From JBCDLI01 sp038745535 (GTDB lineage: Bacteria; Pseudomonadota; Alphaproteobacteria; Rhizobiales; Rhizobiaceae): a stretch of DNA of 64,000 nt. Positions 16,543-25,721 of the stretch are shown one piece after another. Numbering within the stretch: the first letter of the stretch is position 1; each line of letters opens with the position of its first letter. The stretch is taken from positions 62,001 through 126,000 of the forward strand of contig JBCDLI010000001.1 in the NCBI GenBank assembly GCA_038745535.1. The letters are read 5' to 3'. The translations under genes and the position numbers were made by a program. The notes beneath the pieces were generated by a model. The model searched no databases, had not been told where the DNA came from, and saw only the letters and a program-made list of their open reading frames with translations.

Positions 16543-19500
16543 ATGAACCAAGAGGTTGCAAATTTATTCAACCCTCAGGCGACAGCCCAGAACTTCGACT
16601 CAATTCAGATTTCTATCGCTAGCCCAGAGAAAATTCTCTCGTGGTCGTTTGGCGAGATCAAAAAGCCGGAAACGATCAATTACCGCACGTTCAAGCCAGA
16701 GCGTGACGGCCTTTTCTGTGCGCGTATCTTTGGCCCGACGAAGGACTACGAGTGTCTTTGCGGCAAGTACAAGCGGATGAAGTACAAGGGCATCATCTGT
16801 GAGAAATGTGGTGTTGAGGTCACGCTTTCGCGTGTGCGCCGAGAGCGCATGGGCCACATTGAATTGGCCGCTCCCGTTGCGCACATCTGGTTCTTGAAGT
16901 CACTGCCAAGCCGCATCGCGTCGCTTCTCGACATGACTTTGAAAGATGTTGAACGCGTTCTTTACTTCGAAAACTACATCGTCACTGAGCCTGGTTTGAC
17001 CTCGCTTGGTGAAGGTCAGTTGCTTTCCGAAGAAGAGCACATGCTGGCCGTCGATGAGTTCGGCGAAGATCAGTTTACGGCCATGATTGGCGCCGAGGCG
17101 ATCCAGGAAATGCTGGCCGCAATGGACCTGCCAAAGATTGCCGTTGAACTTCGTGAAGAGCTTGATGCGACGTCTTCTGAATTGAAGACGAAGAAGCTTT
17201 TGAAGCGCTTGAAGGTCGTTGAAAATTTCATTGAGTCTGACAATCGTCCCGAGTGGATGATCATGAGTGTCATCCCGGTCATTCCACCAGACCTTCGCCC
17301 GCTTGTGCCGCTCGATGGCGGTCGCTTTGCGACCTCGGATCTGAACGATCTCTATCGTCGTGTGATCAACCGGAATAACCGTTTGAAGCGCCTCATGGAG
17401 CTTCGTGCGCCGGGCATTATTATCCGTAACGAGAAGCGTATGCTGCAGGAAGCGGTTGATGCGCTGTTCGATAATGGACGTCGGGGTCGTACGATTACCG
17501 GAGCTAACAAGCGTCCGTTGAAGTCACTTTCTGACATGCTGAAAGGTAAGCAGGGACGCTTCCGTCAGAACCTGCTTGGAAAGCGCGTCGACTACTCGGG
17601 CCGCTCGGTCATCGTGACTGGTCCGGAACTCAAGCTCCACCAGTGTGGCTTGCCGAAGAAGATGGCGCTCGAACTCTTCAAGCCGTTCATCTACGCGCGC
17701 TTGGATGCGAAGGGTTACTCCTCCACGGTCAAGCAGGCGAAGAAGCTTGTCGAGAAGCAGAAGGAAGAGGTGTGGGATATCCTCGATGAGGTTATCCGCG
17801 AGCATCCGGTTCTTCTCAACCGTGCGCCGACGCTTCACCGTCTTGGCATTCAGGCGTTTGAGCCTGTACTTATCGAAGGTAAGGCAATCCAGCTGCACCC
17901 GCTGGTCTGTACTGCGTTTAACGCCGATTTTGACGGTGACCAGATGGCTGTTCACGTCCCGCTGTCGCTTGAAGCACAGCTGGAAGCACGCGTGTTGATG
18001 ATGTCGACGAATAACATTCTGCACCCGGCCAATGGACTGCCGATCATCGTGCCATCGCAGGATATGGTTCTCGGTCTGTACTATCTCTCAATCGTGGCTG
18101 AAAACGAACCCGGCCAAGACATGGTCTTCGCCGATATGGGTGAGCTTGAGCACGCGCTTGAGAACGGCGTTGTTACGCTTCACACGAAGATCAAAGGCCG
18201 CTTCAAGACAGTCGACGCGGAAGGAAATGAAGTCTCCGAGCTTCATGACACGACGCCTGGTCGCATGATTATCGGTGATTTGTTGCCGAAGAATGCGAAG
18301 GTTTCCTTCGACATCTGTAATCAGGAGATGACCAAGAAAAATATCTCTGCGATGATTGATACGGTCTATCGCCACTGCGGTCAGAAGGACACGGTCATTT
18401 TCTGTGACCGCATCATGGCGCTTGGCTTCAAGCACGCGTGTACGGCGGGTATCTCGTTCGGCAAGGACGACATGGTTATCCCGTCCGACAAGGAAGCGAT
18501 TATCGACGAGACAGATCGCATCGTGAAGGAATATGAGCAGCAGTATAATGATGGTCTCATCACCTTCGGCGAGAAGTACAATAAAGCCGTTGATGCTTGG
18601 GCGCGTTGTGACGACAAGCTGACCGAAAAAACCATGCAGGGCATTCAGGCCGTGCAGTTCGAAGAAAACGGTCGCCAGAAGCAGATGAACTCCATCTACA
18701 TGATGGCGCGGTCCGGTGCTCGTGGTTCAACACGTCAGATGAAGCAGCTTGCTGGTATGCGCGGTCTTATGGCCAAGCCGTCCGGTGAGATCATCGAGAC
18801 ACCGATTATCTCAAACTTCAAAGAAGGTCTGACCGTGATGGAGTACTTCAACTCCTCACACGGTGCCCGTAAGGGTTTGGCCGATACGGCGTTGAAGACA
18901 GCGAACTCCGGTTACCTCACACGTCGCCTGGTGGACGTCGCACAAGACTGCATCATCACCGGTCAGGACTGCGGCACCGATAAGGGCCTCACAATGACGC
19001 CAATCGTTGACGCTGGTCAGGTGGTTGCATCCATCGGTCAGCGCGTCCTTGGCCGGACAGCGTTGAAGGATGTCGTCGATCCAAAAACGGAAGAGGTTTT
19101 GGTCAAGGCTGGCGTGATGATCGAAGAGCCGGACGTTGATCGCATCGAAAGCGCTGGTATTCAGGCTGTTGAAATCCGCTCCGCTCTCACCTGTGAGATG
19201 CAGACGGGCGTCTGTGCCGTTTGCTACGGTCGAGATCTGGCTCGCGGTACTCCGGTCAATCTCGGTGAAGCTGTCGGCGTTATCGCTGCGCAGTCCATCG
19301 GTGAGCCGGGCACTCAGCTCACCATGCGTACGTTCCACATGGGCGGTACCGCGCAGGTTGTTGATACGTCATTCATCGAAGCGTCCTTCGATGGCACGAT
19401 TGAGATGAAGAACCGCAACATCGCGCGAAACTCCGAGGGCAACCTCATCGCGATGGGCCGCAACATGTCGATCATCATTAAGGATGAGTCTGGTGAAGAG

Positions 19501-20754
19501 CGTGCGACGCACAAGGTCACCTACGGTTCGCGCCTAATGGTGGATGAAGGCGATGCGGTGAAACGCGGTCAGCGCATGGCCGAGTGGGATCCATACACCC
19601 GTCCGATCCTCACCGAAGTGGAAGGCGTTACCCAGCTTGAGGATATCGTCGACGGTGTGTCTGCTGAGGAAACAGCCGATGAAAACACCGGTATCACCAA
19701 GCGTGAGATCATCGACTGGCGGACCAACCCGCGCGGCGCAGACCTCAAGCCTGCGATCACGATCATGGACAAGAAGGGCGAAGAAGTCGCCAAGCTTGCA
19801 CGTGGCGGTGATGCTCGCTTCCTGATGTCTGTTGGCGCTATCCTATCGGTGGAACCAGGCGCGAAAGTGAAGCCGGGTGATGTGATTGCCCGTATTCCGC
19901 TGGAAAGCGCGAAGACGAAAGACATCACCGGTGGTCTGCCGCGTGTTGCCGAACTCTTCGAAGCGCGTCGTCCGAAGGATCATGCGGTTATCGCCGAGAT
20001 TGATGGCAACATCCGTTACGGTCGCGACTACAAGAATAAGCGTCGCATCCACATCGATCCGCTCAACGAAGGTGAAGAGGGCGCGGAATATCTCATTCCG
20101 AAGAACCGTCCGTTCCACCTTCAAGACGGTGATCCGATTGAAAAGGGTGACTACATCCTCGACGGTAACCCTGCGCCGCACGATATTCTGGCGGTGAAGG
20201 GCGTGGAAGCGCTTGCGTCTTACCTGGTGAATGAAACGCAGGAGGTCTATCGACTGCAGGGCGTTTTGATCAACGACAAGCACATTGAGGTGATCGTTCG
20301 CCAGATGCTGCAGAAGATCGAGATCACCGAGCCAGGCGATTCCGGTTACATTGCGGGCGATAATATCGACCGTCTGGAACTGGAAGATGTGAACGAGCGG
20401 CTTGAAGCCGAAGGTAAGCAGCCTGCGAAGGGTGATCCGGTCCTGCTTGGTATCACGAAGGCCTCACTGCAGACGCCGTCGTTTATCTCAGCTGCATCGT
20501 TCCAGGAGACCACGAAGGTGCTAACCGAAGCGTCTATCGCGGGCAAGATCGATACGCTGCAGGGTCTCAAGGAAAACGTTATCGTTGGCCGTCTGATCCC
20601 TGCGGGTACCGGCGGTGCGATGAACCAGATCCGCCGGATCGCGTCTTCGCGTGATAACCTTATCATTGAGCAGAAGCAGGAAGCGGCAAATGCCGCCGCA
20701 GCCGATGCAATGCTTGAGGATATGAGAGACAGTGCGACAGAGCCTGCTGAGTAA
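16543..20754 (+). CDS. rpoC: RNA polymerase subunit beta-prime
   Basis: The 1403-residue beta-prime subunit carries the catalytic aspartates in NADFDGDQMAVH and the N-terminal zinc-binding cysteines (CLCGKYKRMKYKGIICEKCG). The second cysteine set (CEMQTGVCAVCYGRDLA) is also present. AAGGAG lies 6 bases before the ATG at 16543; the open frame upstream to 16501 is not RpoC-like. The 94-base rpoB-rpoC gap contains two small stems (CGGACA/TGTCCG and GGGGC/GCCCC). A strong terminator follows the stop. Confidence 0.99.
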   Translation: MNQEVANLFNPQATAQNFDSIQISIASPEKILSWSFGEIKKPETINYRTFKPERDGLFCARIFGPTKDYECLCGKYKRMKYKGIICEKCGVEVTLSRVRRERMGHIELAAPVAHIWFLKSLPSRIASLLDMTLKDVERVLYFENYIVTEPGLTSLGEGQLLSEEEHMLAVDEFGEDQFTAMIGAEAIQEMLAAMDLPKIAVELREELDATSSELKTKKLLKRLKVVENFIESDNRPEWMIMSVIPVIPPDLRPLVPLDGGRFATSDLNDLYRRVINRNNRLKRLMELRAPGIIIRNEKRMLQEAVDALFDNGRRGRTITGANKRPLKSLSDMLKGKQGRFRQNLLGKRVDYSGRSVIVTGPELKLHQCGLPKKMALELFKPFIYARLDAKGYSSTVKQAKKLVEKQKEEVWDILDEVIREHPVLLNRAPTLHRLGIQAFEPVLIEGKAIQLHPLVCTAFNADFDGDQMAVHVPLSLEAQLEARVLMMSTNNILHPANGLPIIVPSQDMVLGLYYLSIVAENEPGQDMVFADMGELEHALENGVVTLHTKIKGRFKTVDAEGNEVSELHDTTPGRMIIGDLLPKNAKVSFDICNQEMTKKNISAMIDTVYRHCGQKDTVIFCDRIMALGFKHACTAGISFGKDDMVIPSDKEAIIDETDRIVKEYEQQYNDGLITFGEKYNKAVDAWARCDDKLTEKTMQGIQAVQFEENGRQKQMNSIYMMARSGARGSTRQMKQLAGMRGLMAKPSGEIIETPIISNFKEGLTVMEYFNSSHGARKGLADTALKTANSGYLTRRLVDVAQDCIITGQDCGTDKGLTMTPIVDAGQVVASIGQRVLGRTALKDVVDPKTEEVLVKAGVMIEEPDVDRIESAGIQAVEIRSALTCEMQTGVCAVCYGRDLARGTPVNLGEAVGVIAAQSIGEPGTQLTMRTFHMGGTAQVVDTSFIEASFDGTIEMKNRNIARNSEGNLIAMGRNMSIIIKDESGEERATHKVTYGSRLMVDEGDAVKRGQRMAEWDPYTRPILTEVEGVTQLEDIVDGVSAEETADENTGITKREIIDWRTNPRGADLKPAITIMDKKGEEVAKLARGGDARFLMSVGAILSVEPGAKVKPGDVIARIPLESAKTKDITGGLPRVAELFEARRPKDHAVIAEIDGNIRYGRDYKNKRRIHIDPLNEGEEGAEYLIPKNRPFHLQDGDPIEKGDYILDGNPAPHDILAVKGVEALASYLVNETQEVYRLQGVLINDKHIEVIVRQMLQKIEITEPGDSGYIAGDNIDRLELEDVNERLEAEGKQPAKGDPVLLGITKASLQTPSFISAASFQETTKVLTEASIAGKIDTLQGLKENVIVGRLIPAGTGGAMNQIRRIASSRDNLIIEQKQEAANAAAADAMLEDMRDSATEPAE

Positions 20755-20780
20755 GTAGGTTTCGATAACTTGGATCATGG

Positions 20781-20805
20781 AAGGCGGCTCTAGGGCCGCC
20801 TTTTT
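20781..20805 (+). terminator. rho-independent terminator of the rpoBC operon
   Basis: AAGGCGGC/GCCGCCTT forms an 8-base-pair stem with a 6-base loop, followed by TTTTTC. It lies 27 bases after rpoC and one base before the end of the convergent EF-hand gene. Confidence 0.92.
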
Positions 20806-21294
20806 CTATTCCCCGGTGAGCGCTGAGCGGTACGCAACATTTACAATGTAACCGAGCAGAAACTCGTCGCGTGTAAGAAATGCATTCTGATCGATGTCAG
20901 CGCGGCGGAAATCCACGGTCATGGCTTGATGAAACTCTTGTTGGCTGATCGTTTTGCTTCCATCTCGATCCCAGAAAGCGAAAAGGATTTTCTTTGCTGT
21001 CTCAAACTCATCTTCGCGTCCGGCCTCCTCCGCAAGGACCTCAAAACCCGGATCCCATTCGCCATACTCCGCAAAACTGATAGATGCGTTTTCGTCGGTA
21101 TCCATTGACGTGAACACTGTTTTTCCGAAGGCAACAAATTCACCCAGATCAACGTTTCCGTCTGGATTATCCTCAATTGAGCCGAAGATCGTCTCTGCGA
21201 GTTCGCATCCCGCTGTTGGGCAGGGTGTCTGTGCTAGGGAAGTGTTTGCCAATCCCAAGATGATTGACGCCGACAATAAGAGTGCAGATTTCAA
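20806..21294 (-). CDS. exported EF-hand calcium-binding protein
   Basis: The 162-residue product begins with a signal peptide (KSALLLSASIILGLANTSLA, cleavage expected before QTPCP) and has four EF-hand-like loops: DNPDGNVDLGEF, DTDENASISFAEY, DRDGSKTISQQEF and DIDQNAFLTRDEF. Loops three and four have the best spaced acidic ligands. Two cysteines (CPTAGC) follow the signal sequence. Translation starts at TTG with a near-perfect GGAGG 5 bases upstream. It should bind calcium in the periplasm; its partner and role are unknown. It is the last of four minus-strand genes and its end nearly touches the rpoC terminator. Confidence 0.85.
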   Translation of the reverse strand: MKSALLLSASIILGLANTSLAQTPCPTAGCELAETIFGSIEDNPDGNVDLGEFVAFGKTVFTSMDTDENASISFAEYGEWDPGFEVLAEEAGREDEFETAKKILFAFWDRDGSKTISQQEFHQAMTVDFRRADIDQNAFLTRDEFLLGYIVNVAYRSALTGE

Positions 21295-21423
21295 GTTGGC
21301 CTCCGAATTGAAATTTATTCATTCCCCACGGACTTGAGCCTGACTGCGAAGCGTCATGGCGGAAAGCGATACTTTGGGGGCAGTCTTAAAGATAACTATG
21401 GATTTTGAGTGCGTCCACGCCCG

Positions 21424-23268
21424 TTAAATCGGCGCTTTGGGAGATTTTGTCTGCTTCGTATCCGGCTTTCTCAAACCCAGACTGCTTCTGATCGGCTCCT
21501 TCACCGGTTCGGGGCGGATGGTATCAATTGTACCTTGTCGATCCTTTGTTTGGCGCACTTGTTCAAGCTGACGCGTGAGACGCTCCAAATCACGCTGTTT
21601 TGCACTTTCGCGCGCTGCGTCAGCTGCCTTCTCGCTCTCACCAAGCAAAAGAAGTGTTTCTACGCCGAGTGCCAATGCCGCCTCGTGCGTCTCGCGCACG
21701 ATATGCTTGAGGCCTAAATTGCGCAGCTGGATCAGGTGAACGCGGTCGTACGCGCGCGCGATTATTTTCGTGTTCGGGAAGTCTCGTTTCAAAAGCGCGG
21801 CGATGGTGAGCGTATCATCCGGCTTATCAGTTGCGATCACGACGGCGCTGGCGCTGTTTGCGCCTGCGGCGAGCAAAACATCACGGCGGGTGCCATCACC
21901 AAAGAACACGCGACTGCCAAATCGGGCAGCTTCTTCAACGCGGTCCGCGTCGGCGTCGAGTAGTGTCATGGGTATGCTGTTTGACAACAGAACTTGAGAC
22001 ACGACTTGGCCGAAGCGACCGAAGCCTATGACCAGAACATCGCCGTTTGCGTCTTCGAAATTCTCCTCCGGCTGCCCGCGCTTTTCTCTTGAGATGAGTA
22101 GAGGCAGCAGCAACTTCTGCTGGGATGATAGCGCCATCGAGGCAATGACAATGGCAGAAAGGACTGACGCCAGTTCTCGGTCTATCAGCCCAGCGGTCGT
22201 CGCGGCTGCAAACAGCACAAACCCGAATTCGCCGTGCTGGGCGAGTGCAAGACCCATACGGCTCGCATTTTCATGGCTCGCAGCGAACGCCCTGTTCACA
22301 ATGTAGACGATTGTTCCCTTCACGGTGACCAACACCGGGGTGGCAATGGCGATGAGTAGCCAGTTGTCAGCGACTGTCGCCAAATCCAGTGACAAGCCAA
22401 TTGCGAGGAAGAAAAGGCCGAGGAACAATCCACGGAACGGCTCGATATCGGCTTCCACCTGGTGCCGATAGGATGACTCCGCAAGCATTACGCCAGCGAT
22501 GAACGCACCCATCGCATAGGATAAGCCGACCAGCGCCATGATCAGCGCCGCGAAGATGACAACACCCAGTGCGGCCGCCGTCATCAACTCCGGTGTCTGA
22601 GATTTTGCAATCGCGCGGAAGAGGGGATCAAGCCCGAACTTTGCGACAATTACCAAGGTCGCGATGGCTGCGATGCCTTGAAGAACCGCCGTCACATTTC
22701 CAGACATCGTCATTGCGGTATCGCCGGTCGGCGTGATGAGCGCTACGAGCAGCAAAAGGGGCACAATGGACAGGTCTTCGAAAAGAAGAACGGCTATTGT
22801 CGACTGGCCAAAAGCGGATGTGCGTTTCCCCGCTTCGTCCAGTGCTTTGATGACGATTGGTGTTGAGGAAAGACCGAGCCCGAAGCCAATGATAATGGCT
22901 GTTTGCCAGCCAAAGCCATAGAGCGTTGCTATGACTGACAAGCCTGATCCGGTAGCCAGAAGCTGGATCAGACCACGTCCGAAAATCGTGCCGCGCAACT
23001 CCCAAAGCTGGCGCGGGCGAAAGGAAAGCCCGATAACGAATAGGAAAAGGACGACACCGAATTCTGAGATCTGTAGCAGTGATTGGGTATCGATGGAAAC
23101 GACTTGCGCCAGCGTAAAGCCCGCGAGTATGCCTGCTATGAGGTAGCCTATTATGGAGCCAAGCCCTAGGCGGCGAGCGAGCGGGACAACTGCGCAAGAC
23201 AGCGCAATCAGCAGCAGTGCCTCGAAGAAATAGAGTTCGATCTCAGAGAAGCCCATTTGGTTTTCCAT
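21424..23268 (-). CDS. CPA2-family cation:proton antiporter with RCK domain (KefB/KefC-like)
   Basis: The 614-residue protein has an N-terminal membrane domain of about twelve helices (residues 1-390) of the CPA2 exchanger type, then a cytoplasmic nucleotide-binding RCK/TrkA-N domain starting at DVLVIGFGRFGQVVSQVLL (about residue 413). A charged, possibly coiled segment rich in Arg, Lys and Gln ends the protein. Such proteins exchange K+ or Na+ for protons under control of a bound nucleotide or thiol adduct. No ancillary KefF/KefG oxidoreductase gene lies beside it. The start is the first of two nearby ATGs (the second is at 23256). Confidence 0.88.
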   Translation of the reverse strand: MENQMGFSEIELYFFEALLLIALSCAVVPLARRLGLGSIIGYLIAGILAGFTLAQVVSIDTQSLLQISEFGVVLFLFVIGLSFRPRQLWELRGTIFGRGLIQLLATGSGLSVIATLYGFGWQTAIIIGFGLGLSSTPIVIKALDEAGKRTSAFGQSTIAVLLFEDLSIVPLLLLVALITPTGDTAMTMSGNVTAVLQGIAAIATLVIVAKFGLDPLFRAIAKSQTPELMTAAALGVVIFAALIMALVGLSYAMGAFIAGVMLAESSYRHQVEADIEPFRGLFLGLFFLAIGLSLDLATVADNWLLIAIATPVLVTVKGTIVYIVNRAFAASHENASRMGLALAQHGEFGFVLFAAATTAGLIDRELASVLSAIVIASMALSSQQKLLLPLLISREKRGQPEENFEDANGDVLVIGFGRFGQVVSQVLLSNSIPMTLLDADADRVEEAARFGSRVFFGDGTRRDVLLAAGANSASAVVIATDKPDDTLTIAALLKRDFPNTKIIARAYDRVHLIQLRNLGLKHIVRETHEAALALGVETLLLLGESEKAADAARESAKQRDLERLTRQLEQVRQTKDRQGTIDTIRPEPVKEPIRSSLGLRKPDTKQTKSPKAPI

Positions 23269-23399
23269 CCGCTTCGCCCTCGGTCGACCCCATGTATATG
23301 CGACCTACCCGCATCCTTTCGGTATGTGGCGCTAGCCGGAACGATCAAGTAGCGGACTTTAGTGATTGGATTGGGATGACGGCTTCGGGGCGTGCATAA

Positions 23400-24503
23400 C
23401 TATTTCACAGCTGCTTTTCGAAGCGCACGTTCTTCCGCGATCACTTCTTCGGGGAATTGGCTCATGAAACAGCAGCAAACGCCTTCGTCGATCATCGTTC
23501 TAGGGCCATGGGGATGAGCTATGTGCTTATAGACCCCGTGACTGTGCTCATGGTGATGATGATCGTGTGTGTGATCATGAGAGTGGTTGTGCGAATGATC
23601 ATGGGAGTGGTCGTGATCAACGTCACCTGTCTCATCATCTAACGGATCGCGGAACTCTGCATGGTGGTGGTGTACTTCAACTTCGCCCTTGGCGAGCCGG
23701 TCCTTAAACGAGGCCATCAGGTCGCGATCATCGGTCATCACGCCGGTGCGCGCTTCCTCAATTCGCTCCACGAAGGTGTCGATGACGTGGGCTTGGTCGG
23801 CGAGGTAGTGTGCCTTTAGAAACTGCACCGTTGGCGCGGTTTCGGCGACGCGGTCGATGTATCCGTAAATCCGATCAATTAGACGGCCTGAAAACAAGAA
23901 GTAAGGCGCGACGACAATGCGCTGGTAGCCAAGTTTTAACGCCACTTCCAATCCGCGACCGACCGAGGGGTAGGTCACGCCAGAATACACCGTTTCAGCC
24001 CAGCCAAAGCCAAGATTTTCGGTCACGATGCGGGTGAGTTTTGCCGCTTCCGCATTTGCAAGCGTATCTGATGTTCCTCGACCGACAACCACAAGCATCG
24101 TGTCGTAAAGATCACCGGCGTGTACGTGATCGACGCTCAACGCTTCCACAATCCGCGCCTGAAATGCCGCGATCATCTGCGGATGAAGCCCCAATTCACG
24201 TCCGTAATTGATCGTCAGGTGGGGGTGTTTTTCGGCATAGGTCGTGAGAACCGATGGGATGTCATTTTTAGCATGTGTGGCTGCAAACAGCATGCCCGGA
24301 ACCGCATCGATTTCGGTGACGCCAGCTTCGCGTAGATCATCCAGTGCCATGTGAATGTTGGGCGCAGAATACTCGAGAAAACCGTATTCGACAGGAAGAC
24401 CGGGATAACGGGCGCGCAACCCTTTCGCCAAAAGCGCGAACTCTTCTTCTGCCGATTTCGCGCGGCTGCCGTGGCCGCAAATTAAAATGCCGCGTTTGGA
24501 CAA
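23400..24503 (-). CDS. long-form sirohydrochlorin chelatase CbiX with His-rich, Cys3 tail
   Basis: The 367-residue protein has two CbiX-type chelatase halves: the first begins ILICGHGSRAKSAEEEF, with the metal-binding His in GHGSR, and the second runs through VVVGRGTSD and VAPYFLFSGRLIDR. CbiX inserts cobalt into sirohydrochlorin in cobalamin synthesis. After about residue 270 comes a histidine-rich region of HDHSHDHS type, then GVCCCFM (Cys343-345), close to the tails of CbiX forms that carry metal-storage histidines and an Fe-S cluster. Translation starts at TTG with GGAGA 8 bases upstream. No other cobalamin gene and no B12 riboswitch were seen nearby. Cobalt is inferred; nickel or iron cannot be excluded. 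Confidence 0.85.
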   Translation of the reverse strand: MSKRGILICGHGSRAKSAEEEFALLAKGLRARYPGLPVEYGFLEYSAPNIHMALDDLREAGVTEIDAVPGMLFAATHAKNDIPSVLTTYAEKHPHLTINYGRELGLHPQMIAAFQARIVEALSVDHVHAGDLYDTMLVVVGRGTSDTLANAEAAKLTRIVTENLGFGWAETVYSGVTYPSVGRGLEVALKLGYQRIVVAPYFLFSGRLIDRIYGYIDRVAETAPTVQFLKAHYLADQAHVIDTFVERIEEARTGVMTDDRDLMASFKDRLAKGEVEVHHHHAEFRDPLDDETGDVDHDHSHDHSHNHSHDHTHDHHHHEHSHGVYKHIAHPHGPRTMIDEGVCCCFMSQFPEEVIAEERALRKAAVK

Positions 24504-24560
24504 GACTGGTCTCCAAGAACCGAACGGATTGAGAAAGCTGAAAGTGACAGGTCGACCCGA

Positions 24561-24950
24561 TCAACCATCGGGCTTCCAATCCTTCAATGCAGCAAAAGGA
24601 TCATAGTCAGGGTCATCATCATCCACGAAGCGTCCGTCGCGTCTCGACTCGGGCTCATTTATGGCGGCAGTCTCCTGATCGCCAAATTCGATGATAGCGA
24701 TTTCACCTTCGTTGGCACCCTGAAACGCGCTGAGAAACGGTTCATCTATCGGTTCTTCGGTCAGTGTACCGATCTGGTCAAATTCTGCCTCATGATAGCC
24801 GCGCTCAGACAAAGCGTTTAGCGCTTCGCGCACGGCTGCGTCGTCATCGGCTTCGGCCAACATTATGTTTACGGTGGTCTCCGGCGCGTCTTTTTCCTTC
24901 CAAACGCGGCCAACGATAATGAAGACGGGTTTCTCGCTTTCGCGGATCAT
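24561..24950 (-). CDS. small acidic protein of unknown function
   Basis: The 129-residue product is not recognised. It has an alpha/beta N-terminal part (KPVFIIVGRVWKEKDAPETTVNIMLAEADDDAAVREALNALSERGY) and a very acidic C-terminus (RFVDDDDPDYDPFAALKDW). There is no signal peptide or membrane segment. The start is uncertain: ATG at 24950 is used, and a TTG at 24980 would add ten residues; neither has a strong ribosome site. It lies 57 bases upstream of the CbiX gene on the same strand and may share its transcript. Confidence 0.65.
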   Translation of the reverse strand: MIRESEKPVFIIVGRVWKEKDAPETTVNIMLAEADDDAAVREALNALSERGYHEAEFDQIGTLTEEPIDEPFLSAFQGANEGEIAIIEFGDQETAAINEPESRRDGRFVDDDDPDYDPFAALKDWKPDG

Positions 24951-25282
24951 TTTGCACTGCCAATATGTGAATTGCGCCAACGCGGATTTGACATGGATGC
25001 GGGTGTGCGTAAACCTTCGTCACAGCTCTAAAATTGTTGTTTGAGGGCTGTTGACGCTTTCAGGACTCGCGCATATAAGCCGCCGAAAGGGCTGCGGTGC
25101 GAAGCTGTTGTGTCGTCTTAATGACCACTTTGCAAACCAGTTCATTTTATCAGCGACGCTTTTGCATTGCTTAGAACGATGAAGCTTCGGCTTCCTCTCT
25201 CTTCAGTGGGCTTGGCCATTCGGCTTTGCCCGCGTTTGTTTGCTTACGATAAACGTGAGCGTTGGAATTAAGGGTGGGTTGA
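24951..25282 (+). other. rpsL upstream region with about 200-base leader
   Basis: This 332-base interval between the minus-strand block and rpsL has no convincing gene. It holds the str-operon promoter (25051-25079) and about 195 bases of untranslated leader before rpsL. No clear stable hairpin was found by eye in the leader. Confidence 0.6.
25051..25079 (+). promoter_or_regulatory. sigma-70 promoter of the str operon
   Basis: TTGACG at 25051-25056 and TATAAG at 25074-25079 are separated by exactly 17 bases, matching the consensus at ten of twelve positions. It is the best promoter match in the gap and points toward rpsL. Confidence 0.82.
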
Positions 25283-25654
25283 ATGCCTACAGTCAATCAG
25301 TTGATCCGCAAGCCGCGGACTGCGCCAGTAAAGCGGAACAAAGTGCCTGCTCTGCAAGCAAATCCGCAGAAGCGTGGCGTCTGCACGCGTGTTTACACGA
25401 CGACACCAAAAAAGCCGAACTCCGCGTTGCGTAAGGTCGCGAAAATTCGCTTGACCAACGGCTTCGAAGTGATCGGCTACATTCCCGGTGAGGGCCACAA
25501 TCTTCAGGAGCACTCGGTGGTTATGATCCGCGGCGGTCGTGTAAAGGACTTGCCTGGTGTGCGTTATCACATCCTTCGCGGTGTGCTCGACACCCAAGGC
25601 GTAAAGAACCGTAAGCAGCGTCGCTCGAAGTACGGCGCAAAGCGTCCGAAGTAA
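25283..25654 (+). CDS. rpsL: 30S ribosomal protein S12
   Basis: The 123-residue S12 protein lies at the decoding centre. The two loops that mutate in streptomycin resistance, TPKKPNSALRKVAK and GGRVKDLPGVRYH, are wild type, so the strain would not be resistant through S12. It heads the str operon, starting about 195 bases after the promoter. rpsG follows after 67 bases. Confidence 0.99.
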   Translation: MPTVNQLIRKPRTAPVKRNKVPALQANPQKRGVCTRVYTTTPKKPNSALRKVAKIRLTNGFEVIGYIPGEGHNLQEHSVVMIRGGRVKDLPGVRYHILRGVLDTQGVKNRKQRRSKYGAKRPK

Positions 25655-25721
25655 TCTGGTTTATTTGGAGTTTACCCCGGACAGCGCTTCAAGCGATTTG
25701 ACTGGGTAGAAGGAAACAAAG

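Noticed and set aside
23455..23680. Repeated ATGATCATG-like units as a CRISPR or tandem repeat
   Set aside because: They are in frame and encode the His-Asp tail of the CbiX protein; spacing is irregular and there are no spacers.
24504..24560. Cobalamin riboswitch before the CbiX gene
   Set aside because: The 57-base gap is too short for the aptamer and no B12 box was seen.
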